Source of the DNA: Arthrobacter oryzae
Lineage (GTDB): Bacteria; Actinomycetota; Actinomycetes; Actinomycetales; Micrococcaceae
Direction of reading: 5' to 3'
Assembly (NCBI RefSeq): GCF_003634095.1
Contig: NZ_RBIR01000010.1
Location: 62,001 to 126,000 of the forward strand
Length of the DNA: 64,000 nucleotides
This document shows, in pieces, positions 8,902 through 20,688 of the stretch (positions are counted from its first letter, which is position 1; each line of letters begins with the position of its first letter). The notes beneath the pieces are model-generated. The model did no database searches. It was not told the origin of the DNA and was given only the letters and a program-made list of their open reading frames with translations. Both the position numbers and the translations under genes were made by a program.

Positions 8902-10398
8902 CTACCGGCGGCGGGCCCGGCGCCGCTCGTTGCTGGCAAGGCTTCGCGTCAGGGGCCGCGCCAGCGTGTCACCGAGCACGATCCCGGCGGCGACGCCCAG
9001 CACGATGGCCCCGGCGTTGAGCATTCCACCGGCACCCGTGAGAATCTGCGATTCCTCGATGGTCAATACATACATGGACCGGAATATGGTAAGGCCTGGA
9101 AGCAGGATCAAGGCCGCCGGGACGGCCACCACCAGCTGTGGAGCGCCCATCCGGAGCGCCACCACCCGGGCCAGGAGGCCGATCACCACGGCGGCGAGGG
9201 CCGGCGCGAAGCGCGATCCGATGCCCAGCGCGTCGCCGCCGATCAGAACCAGATAGCCAACCACCCCGACGGCCGCCGTCGGGAGCAGTAGTTTCAGGCT
9301 GGTCTGTTCGGTGATGCCGATCATCAGCACCGCAATGGCGATCAGGAGAACGATCACCCATAAGTCATACCTGGGTGGGAATGTTTCAGTGACGTTGATG
9401 GGTTCCATGCCGGTCATGTCCCCCACGACGAAACCGACGGCGATGCCGGCCACGAGGGCCCCGAAGGTCAGCATGGTGGACAGGAACCGGCCGGCCGCCG
9501 TGACAGGGAAGCCGTTGATCGCATCCTGTACAGAGGACACGAGCCGTCCGGTCGGCAAGAGCAGCAGGATCCCGCCCACCACCACGATCGCGGGCGCTAT
9601 CTGCACCCCTACCGGGCTGCCGAACCGCCACAGCAGCAGGGCGATGATGGTCACCAGGAAGGAACAGGCTGCGGTGATGAAGAAGTCCGGGGTTCGCCAG
9701 CGGCCCAACTGGCGGGCCAACAGGCTGACGAGCAGGTTGGAGGCGAAGGCTACAAGCGAGGCGCCCAGTCCTCCGCCGAGGACGCCGACGAAGACGGCGG
9801 AGAACACGCCGAAGGCCACGGTGACCATCCACCGCGGGAAGGGCTTGGCGCTGCGGGTGATGTCCTCGAGCCGGCGCACGGCTTCCTCGCGGCCGACGCC
9901 GCCGGCGACGATGTCCGTCACCAGCTGGTGGACTTGTGAGAGACCCGCGTAGTTGTTGGTCCAGGACCGTACGACGCGCAGCAAGGAAATGGGCGTCTGG
10001 TCCTTCGGGGCGTAGTTGATGGCCACCGACTGGTTGGTGATGTCCACCTCGATGTGCTTGAGCCCCAGCGCGGCGGTGATGGCGATGATGCTGGTCTCGA
10101 CCTCAAGGGCCCCGGCGCCGTACCGGAACATGGATTCCGCCAGTTTCAGGGCGAAGTCGATGGTCTTGCGGGCTGAGGCGTCCACCCCGCCGACCTGGAT
10201 CATCGGATTGGCGTAGGGGCTGCCGGCGAGCCGGTCCACGATGCTCAGCGGCGCCGTCGGCGGGTTTTCACCCTGCACCAGCCTCCGGAGCATGCGTTTG
10301 GCGGCCACGTTCTGGCGCACCTGCATGGGCGACATCGGTTCGGTCCGTGGTAGACCATCCGTGGGCGGCCTGCGGTGGCCGTCGGGTTGCTTGTTCAT
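8902..10398 (-). CDS. Threonine/serine exporter family membrane protein (ThrE type)
   Basis: The 498-residue protein has a soluble N-terminal domain (about 60-190; IDFALKLAESMFRYGAG and GLKHIEVDITNQSV) typical of ThrE/DUF1212, then about ten hydrophobic segments from residue 195 on, with the DUF3815-type C-terminal half. Corynebacterial ThrE exports threonine and serine by proton motive force. The ATG at 10398 was chosen because GAGGAGG lies 5 bases upstream. The true substrate here is untested; export of serine would suit the nearby glycine/serine genes, but they are not in one operon. Confidence 0.88.
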   Translation of the reverse strand: MNKQPDGHRRPPTDGLPRTEPMSPMQVRQNVAAKRMLRRLVQGENPPTAPLSIVDRLAGSPYANPMIQVGGVDASARKTIDFALKLAESMFRYGAGALEVETSIIAITAALGLKHIEVDITNQSVAINYAPKDQTPISLLRVVRSWTNNYAGLSQVHQLVTDIVAGGVGREEAVRRLEDITRSAKPFPRWMVTVAFGVFSAVFVGVLGGGLGASLVAFASNLLVSLLARQLGRWRTPDFFITAACSFLVTIIALLLWRFGSPVGVQIAPAIVVVGGILLLLPTGRLVSSVQDAINGFPVTAAGRFLSTMLTFGALVAGIAVGFVVGDMTGMEPINVTETFPPRYDLWVIVLLIAIAVLMIGITEQTSLKLLLPTAAVGVVGYLVLIGGDALGIGSRFAPALAAVVIGLLARVVALRMGAPQLVVAVPAALILLPGLTIFRSMYVLTIEESQILTGAGGMLNAGAIVLGVAAGIVLGDTLARPLTRSLASNERRRARRR

Positions 10399-10428
10399 TC
10401 CGGCCTCCTCATTGTCCATGCCGCTGGT

Positions 10429-11517
10429 CTAATAAAACTGCTGGCCCGTACGCCGGGTGTAGAGCTGGCGTGCCACGCGCTCCCCGGCCGCCATCCAGGC
10501 CTTGTATTTCAGCGGGCTGAGGACCTGGTCGTAGCAGCCGACGAAGTCGGTCACGGTCTTGCTGAAGCTGGTCTTGAACAGGCCCAGCCCGTGGAAGGGG
10601 TTCGATGTGTCCTTGAGCTGGTCGCTCGGCGGGGTCCCGCAGAAGTCGTACTCGGTGCAGCCGAGGTCCTTGAGCTGGTTGATCGCCGTCCACTGCACGA
10701 GGTGCGAGTCGCCGTACTGGCTGCGCTTCTGCAGTGAGCCGCCGTCCTTGTACGTTCCCTTGCGGCCGTAGTTGATCACGAACGCGCCGACCGAGGGCAC
10801 GCCGTTTTCGTACACGAAGAGCAGCCTTCCCTGGTCCCGGGCCAGGAAGTTGGTCCAGAACTGGCGGTAATACTCATACTCGCGGACGCGGACCTGGGAT
10901 TTGGCCTCCACGGTGGTGGTCATCAGCGCGTACATGGCCTGGAAGTTCTCTTCCGAGGGCTCCGCGTTGCAGACCTCGACGCCCTCGCGGATGGCGCGGC
11001 GCACGGCATTGCGGCCGCGGGAGTGGAGGTTGCGCAGCAGCTGGTTTTCCTCCGGCGCAATGTCCAGAAGCGCCGTGGAGTCGTTCGGCTGCAGGTTGTG
11101 GGTCTTGACCAGTCCCGCCGACTCGAGGACGCGGGTGGCGTCGTCGGACAGGATGATATCCGGCTCGATCTTGATCGCGAAGACGCCCAGCCTGGCCCTT
11201 TTCACGAAGTCCGCGTTCGCGGCGGTGATCCCGGGGATGTCCTCGACGGACGCCACATCGGGGCCCTTGATCAGGTACCAGAGCTTGCCGAGCAGCGGAA
11301 AGGACTTCTCCAGGACCAGGTTGTAGCTGGTGTAATCCGCGGTCTCGTACACGAGGTGCAGGGGCTTCCAGCCAAAGTGCTGCTTGACCTCGGCGAACGC
11401 TTCGGACTGCAGGAGGTTGCCGCCATTGGGGTTCGCGGTGACGTGCGCATCCCAGTTGGCTACCTCGTCGGCAGAGGCAAAGCGGGCAGTGAATTCTCGC
11501 AAGGGTGCGGTATCCAA
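10429..11517 (-). CDS. FemAB-type peptidoglycan bridge aminoacyltransferase
   Basis: A 362-residue protein of the FemX/FemA/FemB family, which add amino acids from tRNA to the lysine side chain of lipid II to build interpeptide bridges, at the inner face of the membrane. Family features are FTARFASADEVANWD at the start, SEAFAEVKQHFGWKP, the GNAT-like core SRGRNAVRRAIREG and the C-terminal YGDSHLVQWTAINQL and YDFCGTPPSD. The start codon appears to be TTG 11517, directly after an in-frame stop and without a ribosome site, so leaderless translation is possible. Which amino acid it adds cannot be read from sequence. Confidence 0.93.
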   Translation of the reverse strand: MDTAPLREFTARFASADEVANWDAHVTANPNGGNLLQSEAFAEVKQHFGWKPLHLVYETADYTSYNLVLEKSFPLLGKLWYLIKGPDVASVEDIPGITAANADFVKRARLGVFAIKIEPDIILSDDATRVLESAGLVKTHNLQPNDSTALLDIAPEENQLLRNLHSRGRNAVRRAIREGVEVCNAEPSEENFQAMYALMTTTVEAKSQVRVREYEYYRQFWTNFLARDQGRLLFVYENGVPSVGAFVINYGRKGTYKDGGSLQKRSQYGDSHLVQWTAINQLKDLGCTEYDFCGTPPSDQLKDTSNPFHGLGLFKTSFSKTVTDFVGCYDQVLSPLKYKAWMAAGERVARQLYTRRTGQQFY

Positions 11518-11616
11518 TCATTGCGGTACGAGCTTCGGCGGCATGCGGACATGCAGCCCCAAGTCTATCGGTCCGTACCCTGCCGCCGGTCCGGCCAGGA
11601 CGGCTACGCTGGTCTC

Positions 11617-12171
11617 ATGCAGGCGCAGCAGCAACCGCTGGAAGGCCGTCCCGGGTCGCCCGGCCGCCGCTCGCGGCGTGCCGGCGGCGGCTCGCAGGTG
11701 ATGGCACTGGTTCTGTTCCTCGGCGCGTCGGCGCTCGTTGCCGCGCTCGGCGGCCTGGCCACCGCCAACCACGTCAACGGCTGGTACGCCACCGCGGACA
11801 AGGCCCCCTGGTCCCCGCCGAACTGGGTGTTCGGTCCGGTCTGGACGGTCCTGTACATTGCGATGGCCGTCGCGGCATGGCTGGTCTGGCGCAGCCGCGC
11901 CGCAGGGTCCATGACGGCCCTGACGGCGTACGGGGTCCAGCTGGTGCTGAACCTGCTGTGGACCCCGGCGTTCTTTGCCCTGTACCCGGTGATCGGGACG
12001 CCGGCGCTGTGGATCGCGTTCGGAATCATCGTGGCCCTGGCCGTGGCGGTGGCCGTCACCGTGGTGCTCTTTGGGCCCATCAGCCGGGCGGCCGGGCTGC
12101 TGATGCTGCCCTACCTGTCCTGGATCGTGTTCGCCTCGTCGCTGAATTTGTGGGCCGCGCTGCACAATTGA
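11617..12171 (+). CDS. TspO/MBR (translocator/sensory) family membrane protein
   Basis: A 184-residue protein with five hydrophobic segments and the Trp/Pro-rich TspO pattern: WYATADKAPWSPPNWVFGPVW (first loop), then QLVLNLLWTPAFF and a final LSWIVFASSLNLW. TspO proteins bind porphyrins and have been linked to stress and tetrapyrrole handling. The first 28 residues form a charged extension before the fold; an internal start near residue 29 (MALVLFLGAS) would remove it. It diverges from the Fem-type gene. Confidence 0.92.
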   Translation: MQAQQQPLEGRPGSPGRRSRRAGGGSQVMALVLFLGASALVAALGGLATANHVNGWYATADKAPWSPPNWVFGPVWTVLYIAMAVAAWLVWRSRAAGSMTALTAYGVQLVLNLLWTPAFFALYPVIGTPALWIAFGIIVALAVAVAVTVVLFGPISRAAGLLMLPYLSWIVFASSLNLWAALHN

Positions 12172-12195
12172 GGCTGGCGACAATTGAGGCTGGCG
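12164..12195 (+). repeat. 16-bp perfect tandem duplication at the TspO stop codon
   Basis: ACAATTGAGGCTGGCG occurs twice head to tail; the TGA stop of the TspO gene lies in the first copy. It looks like a recent slippage duplication. Confidence 0.9.
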
Positions 12196-12216
12196 CACCC
12201 CGGCCCAGCTAGCTTC

Positions 12217-13629
12217 CTAGCACTCCACCACGTTCACGGCGAGGCCGCCCATCGCGGTTTCCTTGTACTTGGAGCTCATGTCCTTGCCGGTCTCGCGCAT
12301 GGTCACAATGACCTCGTCCAGGGAGACCCGGTGCGATCCGTCGCCCCACAAAGCCATCTTGGCGGCGTTGATGGCCTTCGCCGCGGCGATCGCGTTGCGT
12401 TCGATGCAGGGGATCTGGACGAGGCCGCCGATGGGATCGCAGGTCAGGCCGAGGTTGTGCTCCATTGCGATTTCCGCGGCGTTCTCGACTTGTTGGGGCG
12501 TGCCGCCCATGACTTCTGCCAGGCCGGCGGCGGCCATCGACGACGCCGAGCCTACTTCGCCCTGGCAGCCGACTTCCGCTCCGGAGATCGAGGCCTGCTC
12601 CTTGTAGAGCACGCCAATGGCGGCCGCGGTCAGCAGGAATTTCACCACGACGTCGTCGCGGTCCTGCTGGGTTGCCTTGTCCATGCCGGGGGCGAAGTGC
12701 AGGGCGTAGTAGAGGACGGCGGGGATGATGCCCGCGGCGCCGTTGGTGGGGGCGGTGACCACGCGGCCGCCCGAGGCGTTTTCCTCGTTCACGGCCAGGG
12801 CGATCAGGTTGACCCATTCCTGCCAGTACTTCGGGTCCCGGTAGTCGGGGTCCTGGCCGCGGGTTTCCTTCATGAGGCGCTCGTGCCAGTCCGGCGCGCG
12901 GCGGCGGACCTTCAGCCCGCCGGGGAGCAGGCCCTCGCGTTTGAGGCTGACGTCCACGCAGCCTTCCATGACCGAGTAGATGTGCAGGAGACCCTCCCGG
13001 ATCTCCTCCTCGGTGCGGGAGGCGCGCTCGTTGACGAACATGATTTCGCCGATCGACAAGCCCTTGGACTGGCAGCGGCCCAGCAACTCCGCGGCAGTGC
13101 GGAAGGGCAGGGGAAGTTCCTTCTTCGACTCGTCGAGTTCCTTCAGCGCGGCGTCCTCCTCGCCTTCGCGGACAATGAAGCCGCCGCCGACGGAGAAGAA
13201 CGTGGCGCTGTGCAGGGTTTCGCCCTCGGCGTCGGAGACCGTGAAGGTCATCCCGTTGGTGTGCCGGGGCAGGATGGTCAGGGGGCGCAGGACCATGTCC
13301 TTCACGCCGTACGGCAGCGGCACCGCTCCGGCCAGCTGCAGGGTGCCGGTCTCGGCGATGGTGGCCAGCCGTTCCTCCACTTCCTCGGGGAGGATCAGCT
13401 CGGGGTGGAAGCCCTCGAGTCCGAGCAGGATGGCCGTCATGGTGCCGTGGCCGTGGCCTGTGGCGGCGAGGGATCCGTAGAGGTCAACCCGCAGCGACGC
13501 CACCTGCTGGAGGTCGCCGGAGGCCTTGAGCTCTTCGGCGAAGACGGCGGCGGCCCGCATGGGGCCCACGGTGTGCGAGCTGGATGGCCCTATTCCGATG
13601 GAAAAGAGGTCGAAGACTCCAACAGCCAT
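12217..13629 (-). CDS. sdaA: L-serine ammonia-lyase (L-serine dehydratase), single chain
   Basis: The 470-residue iron-sulfur enzyme deaminates L-serine to pyruvate and ammonia. Beta and alpha domains are fused as in the one-chain class: FSIGIGPSSSHTVGPMRAA at the start, then the alpha-domain stretches ASGGRVVTAPTNGAAGIIPA and GLTCDPIGGLVQIPCIERN, which contribute cluster cysteines. The ATG at 13629 has AGGA 7 bases upstream. Placed after gcvPT and gcvH-glyA on the same strand, it completes a glycine to serine to pyruvate route. Confidence 0.97.
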   Translation of the reverse strand: MAVGVFDLFSIGIGPSSSHTVGPMRAAAVFAEELKASGDLQQVASLRVDLYGSLAATGHGHGTMTAILLGLEGFHPELILPEEVEERLATIAETGTLQLAGAVPLPYGVKDMVLRPLTILPRHTNGMTFTVSDAEGETLHSATFFSVGGGFIVREGEEDAALKELDESKKELPLPFRTAAELLGRCQSKGLSIGEIMFVNERASRTEEEIREGLLHIYSVMEGCVDVSLKREGLLPGGLKVRRRAPDWHERLMKETRGQDPDYRDPKYWQEWVNLIALAVNEENASGGRVVTAPTNGAAGIIPAVLYYALHFAPGMDKATQQDRDDVVVKFLLTAAAIGVLYKEQASISGAEVGCQGEVGSASSMAAAGLAEVMGGTPQQVENAAEIAMEHNLGLTCDPIGGLVQIPCIERNAIAAAKAINAAKMALWGDGSHRVSLDEVIVTMRETGKDMSSKYKETAMGGLAVNVVEC

Positions 13630-13720
13630 TGTCGGTTCCTAACTAGGTCTTGCTGTGGCCCGGCAGAGGGTCTTGCCGGTGGGCGGTGCGGCCGCCGGTA
13701 GGCGGCAGTCCTGCCTGATG

Positions 13721-13767
13721 CACGACGCCGGGCGGCGGCTTCTGGCCGCGGCCCGCCCGGCGTCGTG
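13721..13767 (-). terminator. Strong hairpin between glyA and sdaA
   Basis: Perfect 15-bp arms CACGACGCCGGGCGG and CCGCCCGGCGTCGTG enclose 17 bases, 22 bases after the glyA stop. It probably ends or dampens gcvH-glyA transcription before sdaA; no T-run follows. Confidence 0.7.
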
Positions 13768-13789
13768 TCTACTTTCAGTGATACGTCGC

Positions 13790-15118
13790 TTAGGCGAGGT
13801 TATCAACCGAGGGGTAGAGCGGGTGGGCGGCGGCGAGGGCCTCCACCCGGGAGCGGAGCCCGGAAAGGTCCGCACCGGCGTCGGCGATCAAAGCCTCGGC
13901 GATGATGTCCGCAACCTCGGCAAAGGCCGCTTCGCCGAAGCCGCGGGTGGCCAGGGCCGGGGTGCCGATCCGCAACCCCGAGGTGACCATGGGCGGGCGC
14001 GGATCAAACGGGACGGCGTTGCGGTTCACGGTGATGTCGATCGCCGCGAGCCGGTCCTCGGCTTCCTGCCCGTTGAGCTCGCAGTTGCGCAGGTCCACGA
14101 GGACCAGGTGCACGTCGGTGCCGCCGGAGATCACGTTGATCCCCTTGGCGGTGACGTCCGGCTGGACCAGGCGGTCGGCGAGGATCCTCGCGCCGGCCAG
14201 GACACGCTCCTGGCGTTCCTTGAACTCCGGGGACGCGGCGATCTTGAAGGCGACGGCCTTGCCGGCGATGACGTGCTCCAGCGGGCCACCCTGCTGTCCC
14301 GGGAACACGGCCGAGTTGATCTTCTTGGCGATGTCCGCGTCGTTGGAGAGGATGATGCCGCCGCGCGGACCGGCGAGGGTCTTGTGCGTGGTGGAGGTGG
14401 TGACGTGGGCGTGCGGGACCGGGCTCGGGTGCAGCCCTGCGGCCACGAGGCCGGCGAAGTGGGCCATGTCCACCATGAGGTAGGCGCCCACGGAGTCGGC
14501 GATGCGGCGGAACTCGGCGAAGTCCAGCTGCCGGGCGTACGCGGACCAGCCGGAAACGATCAGCTGGGGCTTGTGCTCCTGGGCGAGGCGTTCGACCTCG
14601 GCCATGTCGATCCGGTGGTCCTCTTCACGGACCTGGTACGGGATGACGTTGTAGAGCCGGCCGGAGAAGTTGATCTTCATGCCGTGGGTGAGGTGCCCGC
14701 CGTGGGCCAGGTTCAGGCCCATGATGGTGTCGCCCGGACGGATTAGGGCGTGCATGACGGAGGCGTTGGCCTGCGCGCCGGAGTGCGGCTGGACGTTGGC
14801 GTACTCGGCGCCGAACAAGGCCTTGACCCGGTCGATGGCGAGCTGTTCGATCACGTCAACGTGCTCGCAACCGCCGTAGTAGCGCTTGCCCGGGTAGCCC
14901 TCGGCGTACTTGTTGGTCAGCACAGAGCCCTGAGCCTGCATGACGGCCTTGGCGGTGTGGTTCTCCGAGGCGATCATTTCCAGGCCGTCGCGCTGGCGGG
15001 TGAGCTCGGCGTCGATCTTCGCGGCGATCTCCGGGTCCAACGCGGACAGGTCCGCGTCCAGGCTCGCGGAGACGACCTGCTCGAACCCTGTCGCTGTGCT
15101 TGTTCCAGCCGCGCTCAC
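13790..15118 (-). CDS. glyA: Serine hydroxymethyltransferase
   Basis: The 442-residue PLP enzyme interconverts serine and glycine with tetrahydrofolate. The PLP-lysine motif TTSTTHKTLAGPRGG places Lys near residue 246; MIASENHTAKAVMQAQGS and KYAEGYPGKRYYGG are family signatures. The GTG at 15118 overlaps the gcvH stop (GTGA), so the two are translationally coupled. A longer in-frame opening upstream reads through gcvH in another frame and is not real. Confidence 0.97.
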   Translation of the reverse strand: MSAAGTSTATGFEQVVSASLDADLSALDPEIAAKIDAELTRQRDGLEMIASENHTAKAVMQAQGSVLTNKYAEGYPGKRYYGGCEHVDVIEQLAIDRVKALFGAEYANVQPHSGAQANASVMHALIRPGDTIMGLNLAHGGHLTHGMKINFSGRLYNVIPYQVREEDHRIDMAEVERLAQEHKPQLIVSGWSAYARQLDFAEFRRIADSVGAYLMVDMAHFAGLVAAGLHPSPVPHAHVTTSTTHKTLAGPRGGIILSNDADIAKKINSAVFPGQQGGPLEHVIAGKAVAFKIAASPEFKERQERVLAGARILADRLVQPDVTAKGINVISGGTDVHLVLVDLRNCELNGQEAEDRLAAIDITVNRNAVPFDPRPPMVTSGLRIGTPALATRGFGEAAFAEVADIIAEALIADAGADLSGLRSRVEALAAAHPLYPSVDNLA

Positions 15119-15498
15119 AGCTCGCCGCCGTTCTTGGATGCGTAGTCCTGCGCGGAGAGCAGCGGGCCGTCCGATTCGGCGGCGACCTTGAAGAGCCAGC
15201 CGGCACCGTACGGGTCGCTGTTGATCAGCGAGGGATCGTCGACGACGGCGGGGTTGGTTTCGGTGACCTCGCCCGTAACGGGGGCGTACAGGTCCGAGAC
15301 GGACTTGGTGGATTCGACCTCGCCGCAGGTCTCCCCCGCGGTCACCGCGGAACCGACCTCGGGCAGGTCCACATAGACGATGTCGCCGAGGGCGTCCGTG
15401 GCGACGGCGGAGATGCCGATGGACACGACGTTCCCGGCCTCCCGCGCAACCCACTCGTGCTCGTCGGAGTACTGCAGTTCAGGGGCAACTTTTGCCAT
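15115..15498 (-). CDS. gcvH: Glycine cleavage system H protein
   Basis: The 127-residue lipoyl carrier shuttles the aminomethyl group between GcvP, GcvT and lipoamide dehydrogenase. The lipoylation site is Lys65 in CGEVESTKSVSDLYAP. The ATG at 15498 follows AGGAAAAA. It heads a gcvH-glyA unit separated from gcvT by nearly 600 bases, so it likely has its own promoter. Confidence 0.97.
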   Translation of the reverse strand: MAKVAPELQYSDEHEWVAREAGNVVSIGISAVATDALGDIVYVDLPEVGSAVTAGETCGEVESTKSVSDLYAPVTGEVTETNPAVVDDPSLINSDPYGAGWLFKVAAESDGPLLSAQDYASKNGGEL

Positions 15499-15541
15499 GT
15501 GTTTTTCCTAAGTCTCGTGTGGTCTTGGTGCTAAATCTATT

Positions 15542-15577
15542 GTGGCTGGGTTACGTACTGACCGTGGCCGGGTTACG
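15542..15577. promoter_or_regulatory. Paired direct repeats upstream of gcvH
   Basis: GTGGCTGGGTTACG (15542-15555) and GTGGCCGGGTTACG (15564-15577) repeat with a 22-base offset, two helical turns, 44-79 bases before the gcvH start. The spacing suits a dimeric transcription factor, but no regulator is identified. Confidence 0.45.
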
Positions 15578-15599
15578 CGGCCGGAAACCGAATTCCTCC

Positions 15600-15660
15600 G
15601 CGTGCTCGGTCGCGAAGGCGCCCGCTGGGCGGACGCGACGCTCCCTTAGACGCACGCTTC
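15600..15660 (+). repeat. Inverted-copy repeat, left copy, in the gcvT-gcvH spacer
   Basis: GCGTGC and GCACGC close a hairpin whose inside holds a further stem (GTCGCG with CGCGAC). Its ends, GCGTGCTCG and CTTAGACGCACGCTT, recur in opposite orientation at 15983-16017. Confidence 0.7.
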
Positions 15661-15957
15661 CGGAATCCCCTCACCCGCCGCTTTCGGTTAGTTCAGTTCC
15701 GCTGGCCAACAGTTTCGGACGGGCCACCAGTTCTCCGGAAAGAAACCGTGGCCGTTCGAATCTTCTGGGGCCGGGCTGCTTCTTGGCTTCAAAGGTGTCA
15801 TCAAGCTCACCCCCCAATGCTCGAGCTTGATGTGCCACCCGTTGGAACAAGCCGAGCCGCGGTAGGCGGCTCATCCCCCAGCACCCTTGGTGTTCGAAGG
15901 CGCCGGTTCCCGTCGGTCCGGATGTGGCGTGACGTCTCCAATGTGACGTGCCCCCGA

Positions 15958-16042
15958 GGGGCTGGCTGGCCGCGGTTTTCGAAAGCGTGCGTCTAAGCGA
16001 GGAACGAGCGAGCACGCGTGAAAACTGGGGCCAGCCAGCCCC
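15958..16042 (-). repeat. Large hairpin containing the right copy of the spacer repeat
   Basis: Perfect 14-base arms GGGGCTGGCTGGCC (15958-15971) and its complement (16029-16042) enclose two nested stems (GTTTTC with GAAAAC, GCGTGC with GCACGC). It begins 48 bases after the gcvT stop on the minus strand. Together with the left copy it brackets about 320 bases (15661-15982) in which I see no convincing gene. It may be a terminator, a structured RNA or a small non-autonomous repeat. Confidence 0.65.
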
Positions 16043-16090
16043 GGAACCGGGAACCGCTGAAGCGGCTGGTCCGCGGAGGTACTTGTCGGG

Positions 16091-17239
16091 CTATTTTTGG
16101 CGCTTGTAGAACGGCAGTGCGACCACTTCGAAGGGCTCGGCCTTGCCGCGCAGGTCGATGTCCAGGGCCGTGCCGGGCTCGGTGAGCGCGACGTCGACGT
16201 AGGCCATGGCAACCGGGTAACCCAGGGTGGGTGAAGGCTGGCCGGAGGTGACTTCGCCAACGACGTTGCCGTCCTTGAGGACCGGGTAGTGGCCGCGGCC
16301 GGCCCGGCGTCCGAGGCCCTTGAGTCCGACGAGCTTGCGGCCCGTCGTGGCACCGGCGCCGGCTTCCTTCTTGGCGGCCAGGGCGGCTTTGCCGATGAAG
16401 TCGCCTTCCTTGGACAGCGCGACGACGGGGCCCAGGCCGGCGGCGAACGGATCGCCTTCGAGCGAGAGCTCATTGCCGTAGAGCGGCATGCCGGCCTCGA
16501 GGCGGAGCGAATCGCGGGATGCGAGCCCGGCGGGGGTCAGCTCGCCGTCTTCGGCGATGGCGACGAGCGCCTGCCAGAGGGCGGCGGCGTCGTCGTTCGC
16601 GACGAAGATCTCGAAGCCGTCTTCACCGGTGTAGCCCGTGCGGGCCAGCAGGAGGTCCTGGCTGGCGCCGCCGAACATGAAGGGGACGTCCACGGCGGCG
16701 TAGTACTTCAGGCCGGTGACGAGTTCGTGCTGCGCGGCGGGGACGAGGCGCAGCAGGATGGCCTCCGCCTTGGGGCCCTGGACCGCGATCAGCGACGTGT
16801 CGGCGGAGGCGTCCTGGACGGTGACGTTGAACCCGCCTTCTTGGGCAGAACCAGCCCGCTCAGCCAAGGCACCTGCCACGACCTTGGCGTTGCCCGCGTT
16901 GGGGACCACGAGGAACTTCTGCTCGCCGCGCCGGTAGGTGATGAGGTCGTCGATGATGCCGCCGTCCTCATTGCAGATCAGCGAGTACTTGGCCTTGCCG
17001 ATCGCCATGGCGGAGATCTTGCCGACCAGCGCGTAGTCGAGGAAGGCTGCGGCGTCGGGGCCGGTGACCCAGACTTCGCCCATGTGGGAGAGGTCGAACA
17101 AGCCCGCGGACTTGCGGACGGCGTGGTGCTCGGCGAGTTCGGAGCTGTACTTCAGGGGCATCTGCCAGCCGCCGAAGTCCGTGAAGGAGGCGCCGAGCTT
17201 CTTGTGCTCCTCGTAAAGTGCCGTGTAATTCTCAGTCAT
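16091..17239 (-). CDS. gcvT: Glycine cleavage system T protein (aminomethyltransferase)
   Basis: The 382-residue folate enzyme releases ammonia from the aminomethyl group on GcvH and forms 5,10-methylene-tetrahydrofolate. Features are the N-terminal TDFGGWQMPLKYSS, LFDLSHMGEVWVTG, and the tetrahydrofolate-site region TGYTGEDGFEIFV. The ATG at 17239 follows AAGGA 9 bases upstream. It starts 12 bases after the gcvP stop and is co-transcribed with it under the riboswitch. Confidence 0.97.
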   Translation of the reverse strand: MTENYTALYEEHKKLGASFTDFGGWQMPLKYSSELAEHHAVRKSAGLFDLSHMGEVWVTGPDAAAFLDYALVGKISAMAIGKAKYSLICNEDGGIIDDLITYRRGEQKFLVVPNAGNAKVVAGALAERAGSAQEGGFNVTVQDASADTSLIAVQGPKAEAILLRLVPAAQHELVTGLKYYAAVDVPFMFGGASQDLLLARTGYTGEDGFEIFVANDDAAALWQALVAIAEDGELTPAGLASRDSLRLEAGMPLYGNELSLEGDPFAAGLGPVVALSKEGDFIGKAALAAKKEAGAGATTGRKLVGLKGLGRRAGRGHYPVLKDGNVVGEVTSGQPSPTLGYPVAMAYVDVALTEPGTALDIDLRGKAEPFEVVALPFYKRQK

Positions 17240-17251
17240 CGTTGGCTGTCC

Positions 17252-20137
<2,886 letters not shown>

Positions 20138-20189
20138 AAGGAACTCCATAACTCAGGCGGCGCAGGGTACGCCACATTGATTCGGGTTC

Positions 20190-20395
20190 CTCCCCGCTCT
20201 GTATTGGACCTGAGAGTTTCCGCGCAGCCGTGCGTGGCCGCGCTTGCACCGTCGGTGAGCACAGCGCGCCTGGGGCGCGCCTGCTACTTTCCAGAGGTGC
20301 CTTGCCGCGGCGGTACATGGGCCTGAGAGATTCCTGGGGAGGATTTGCTCCTACGGCGCCTGCTTGTACCTACTTGCAGGACTCTCCCGCCGCAG
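20190..20395 (-). ncRNA. Tandem-aptamer glycine riboswitch upstream of gcvP
   Basis: On the minus strand two gcvT-type aptamers follow each other. The first opens GGGAGAGTCC and has the conserved AATCTCTCAGGC core followed by a CCTCTGG closing strand. The second has a GTGCTCACCGACGGTGCAAGC stem region and the core GGAAACTCTCAGGTCC closed by ACAGAG. It ends about 50 bases before gcvP. Glycine binding in this class usually turns gcv expression on. Confidence 0.93.
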
Positions 20396-20688
20396 ATCGA
20401 AGGCGTATTCAGTTGGCGTCCGACCGAATATGTTCAGTCGGCACATGTTCAATCGGGGGTGACAACAGTCACAGCTCCTATTCTCCTATGCCGGGGACGC
20501 GACCGCAAACTGCCGCCCGCCCTCGGGGCCAGGTTACGGGTGCGGGGTCGCCACCCCGGGGTCGCCGCCCGGGGGAAACCCTGCGCCGACTTCGCCGGAA
20601 GCGTGCGGGGTCGCCGCATTCCTCCGGCGAATTCGCACTCCTCCGGCGACTTCGGCAGGGCGGGGTGGGCGCTAGTGCCGGGGTGCCG
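20396..20688. other. Spacer between tetR-type gene and riboswitch
   Basis: This stretch of 293 bases must contain the gcvPT promoter and the end of the TetR-type transcript. It is GC-rich, with short repeats of CCTCCGGCGA (near 20610-20650). I see no gene and cannot place the promoter with confidence. Confidence 0.4.

Noticed and set aside
15671..16015. Minus-strand open frame of 114 codons in the gcvT-gcvH spacer
   Set aside because: It has no ribosome site, an Arg/Gly-rich composition like out-of-frame GC-rich DNA, and it crosses the repeat structures. Structured non-coding DNA explains the region better.
15499..16090. Second glycine riboswitch before gcvH
   Set aside because: No CTCTCAGGC-like core or matching P1 stem is found on the minus strand.
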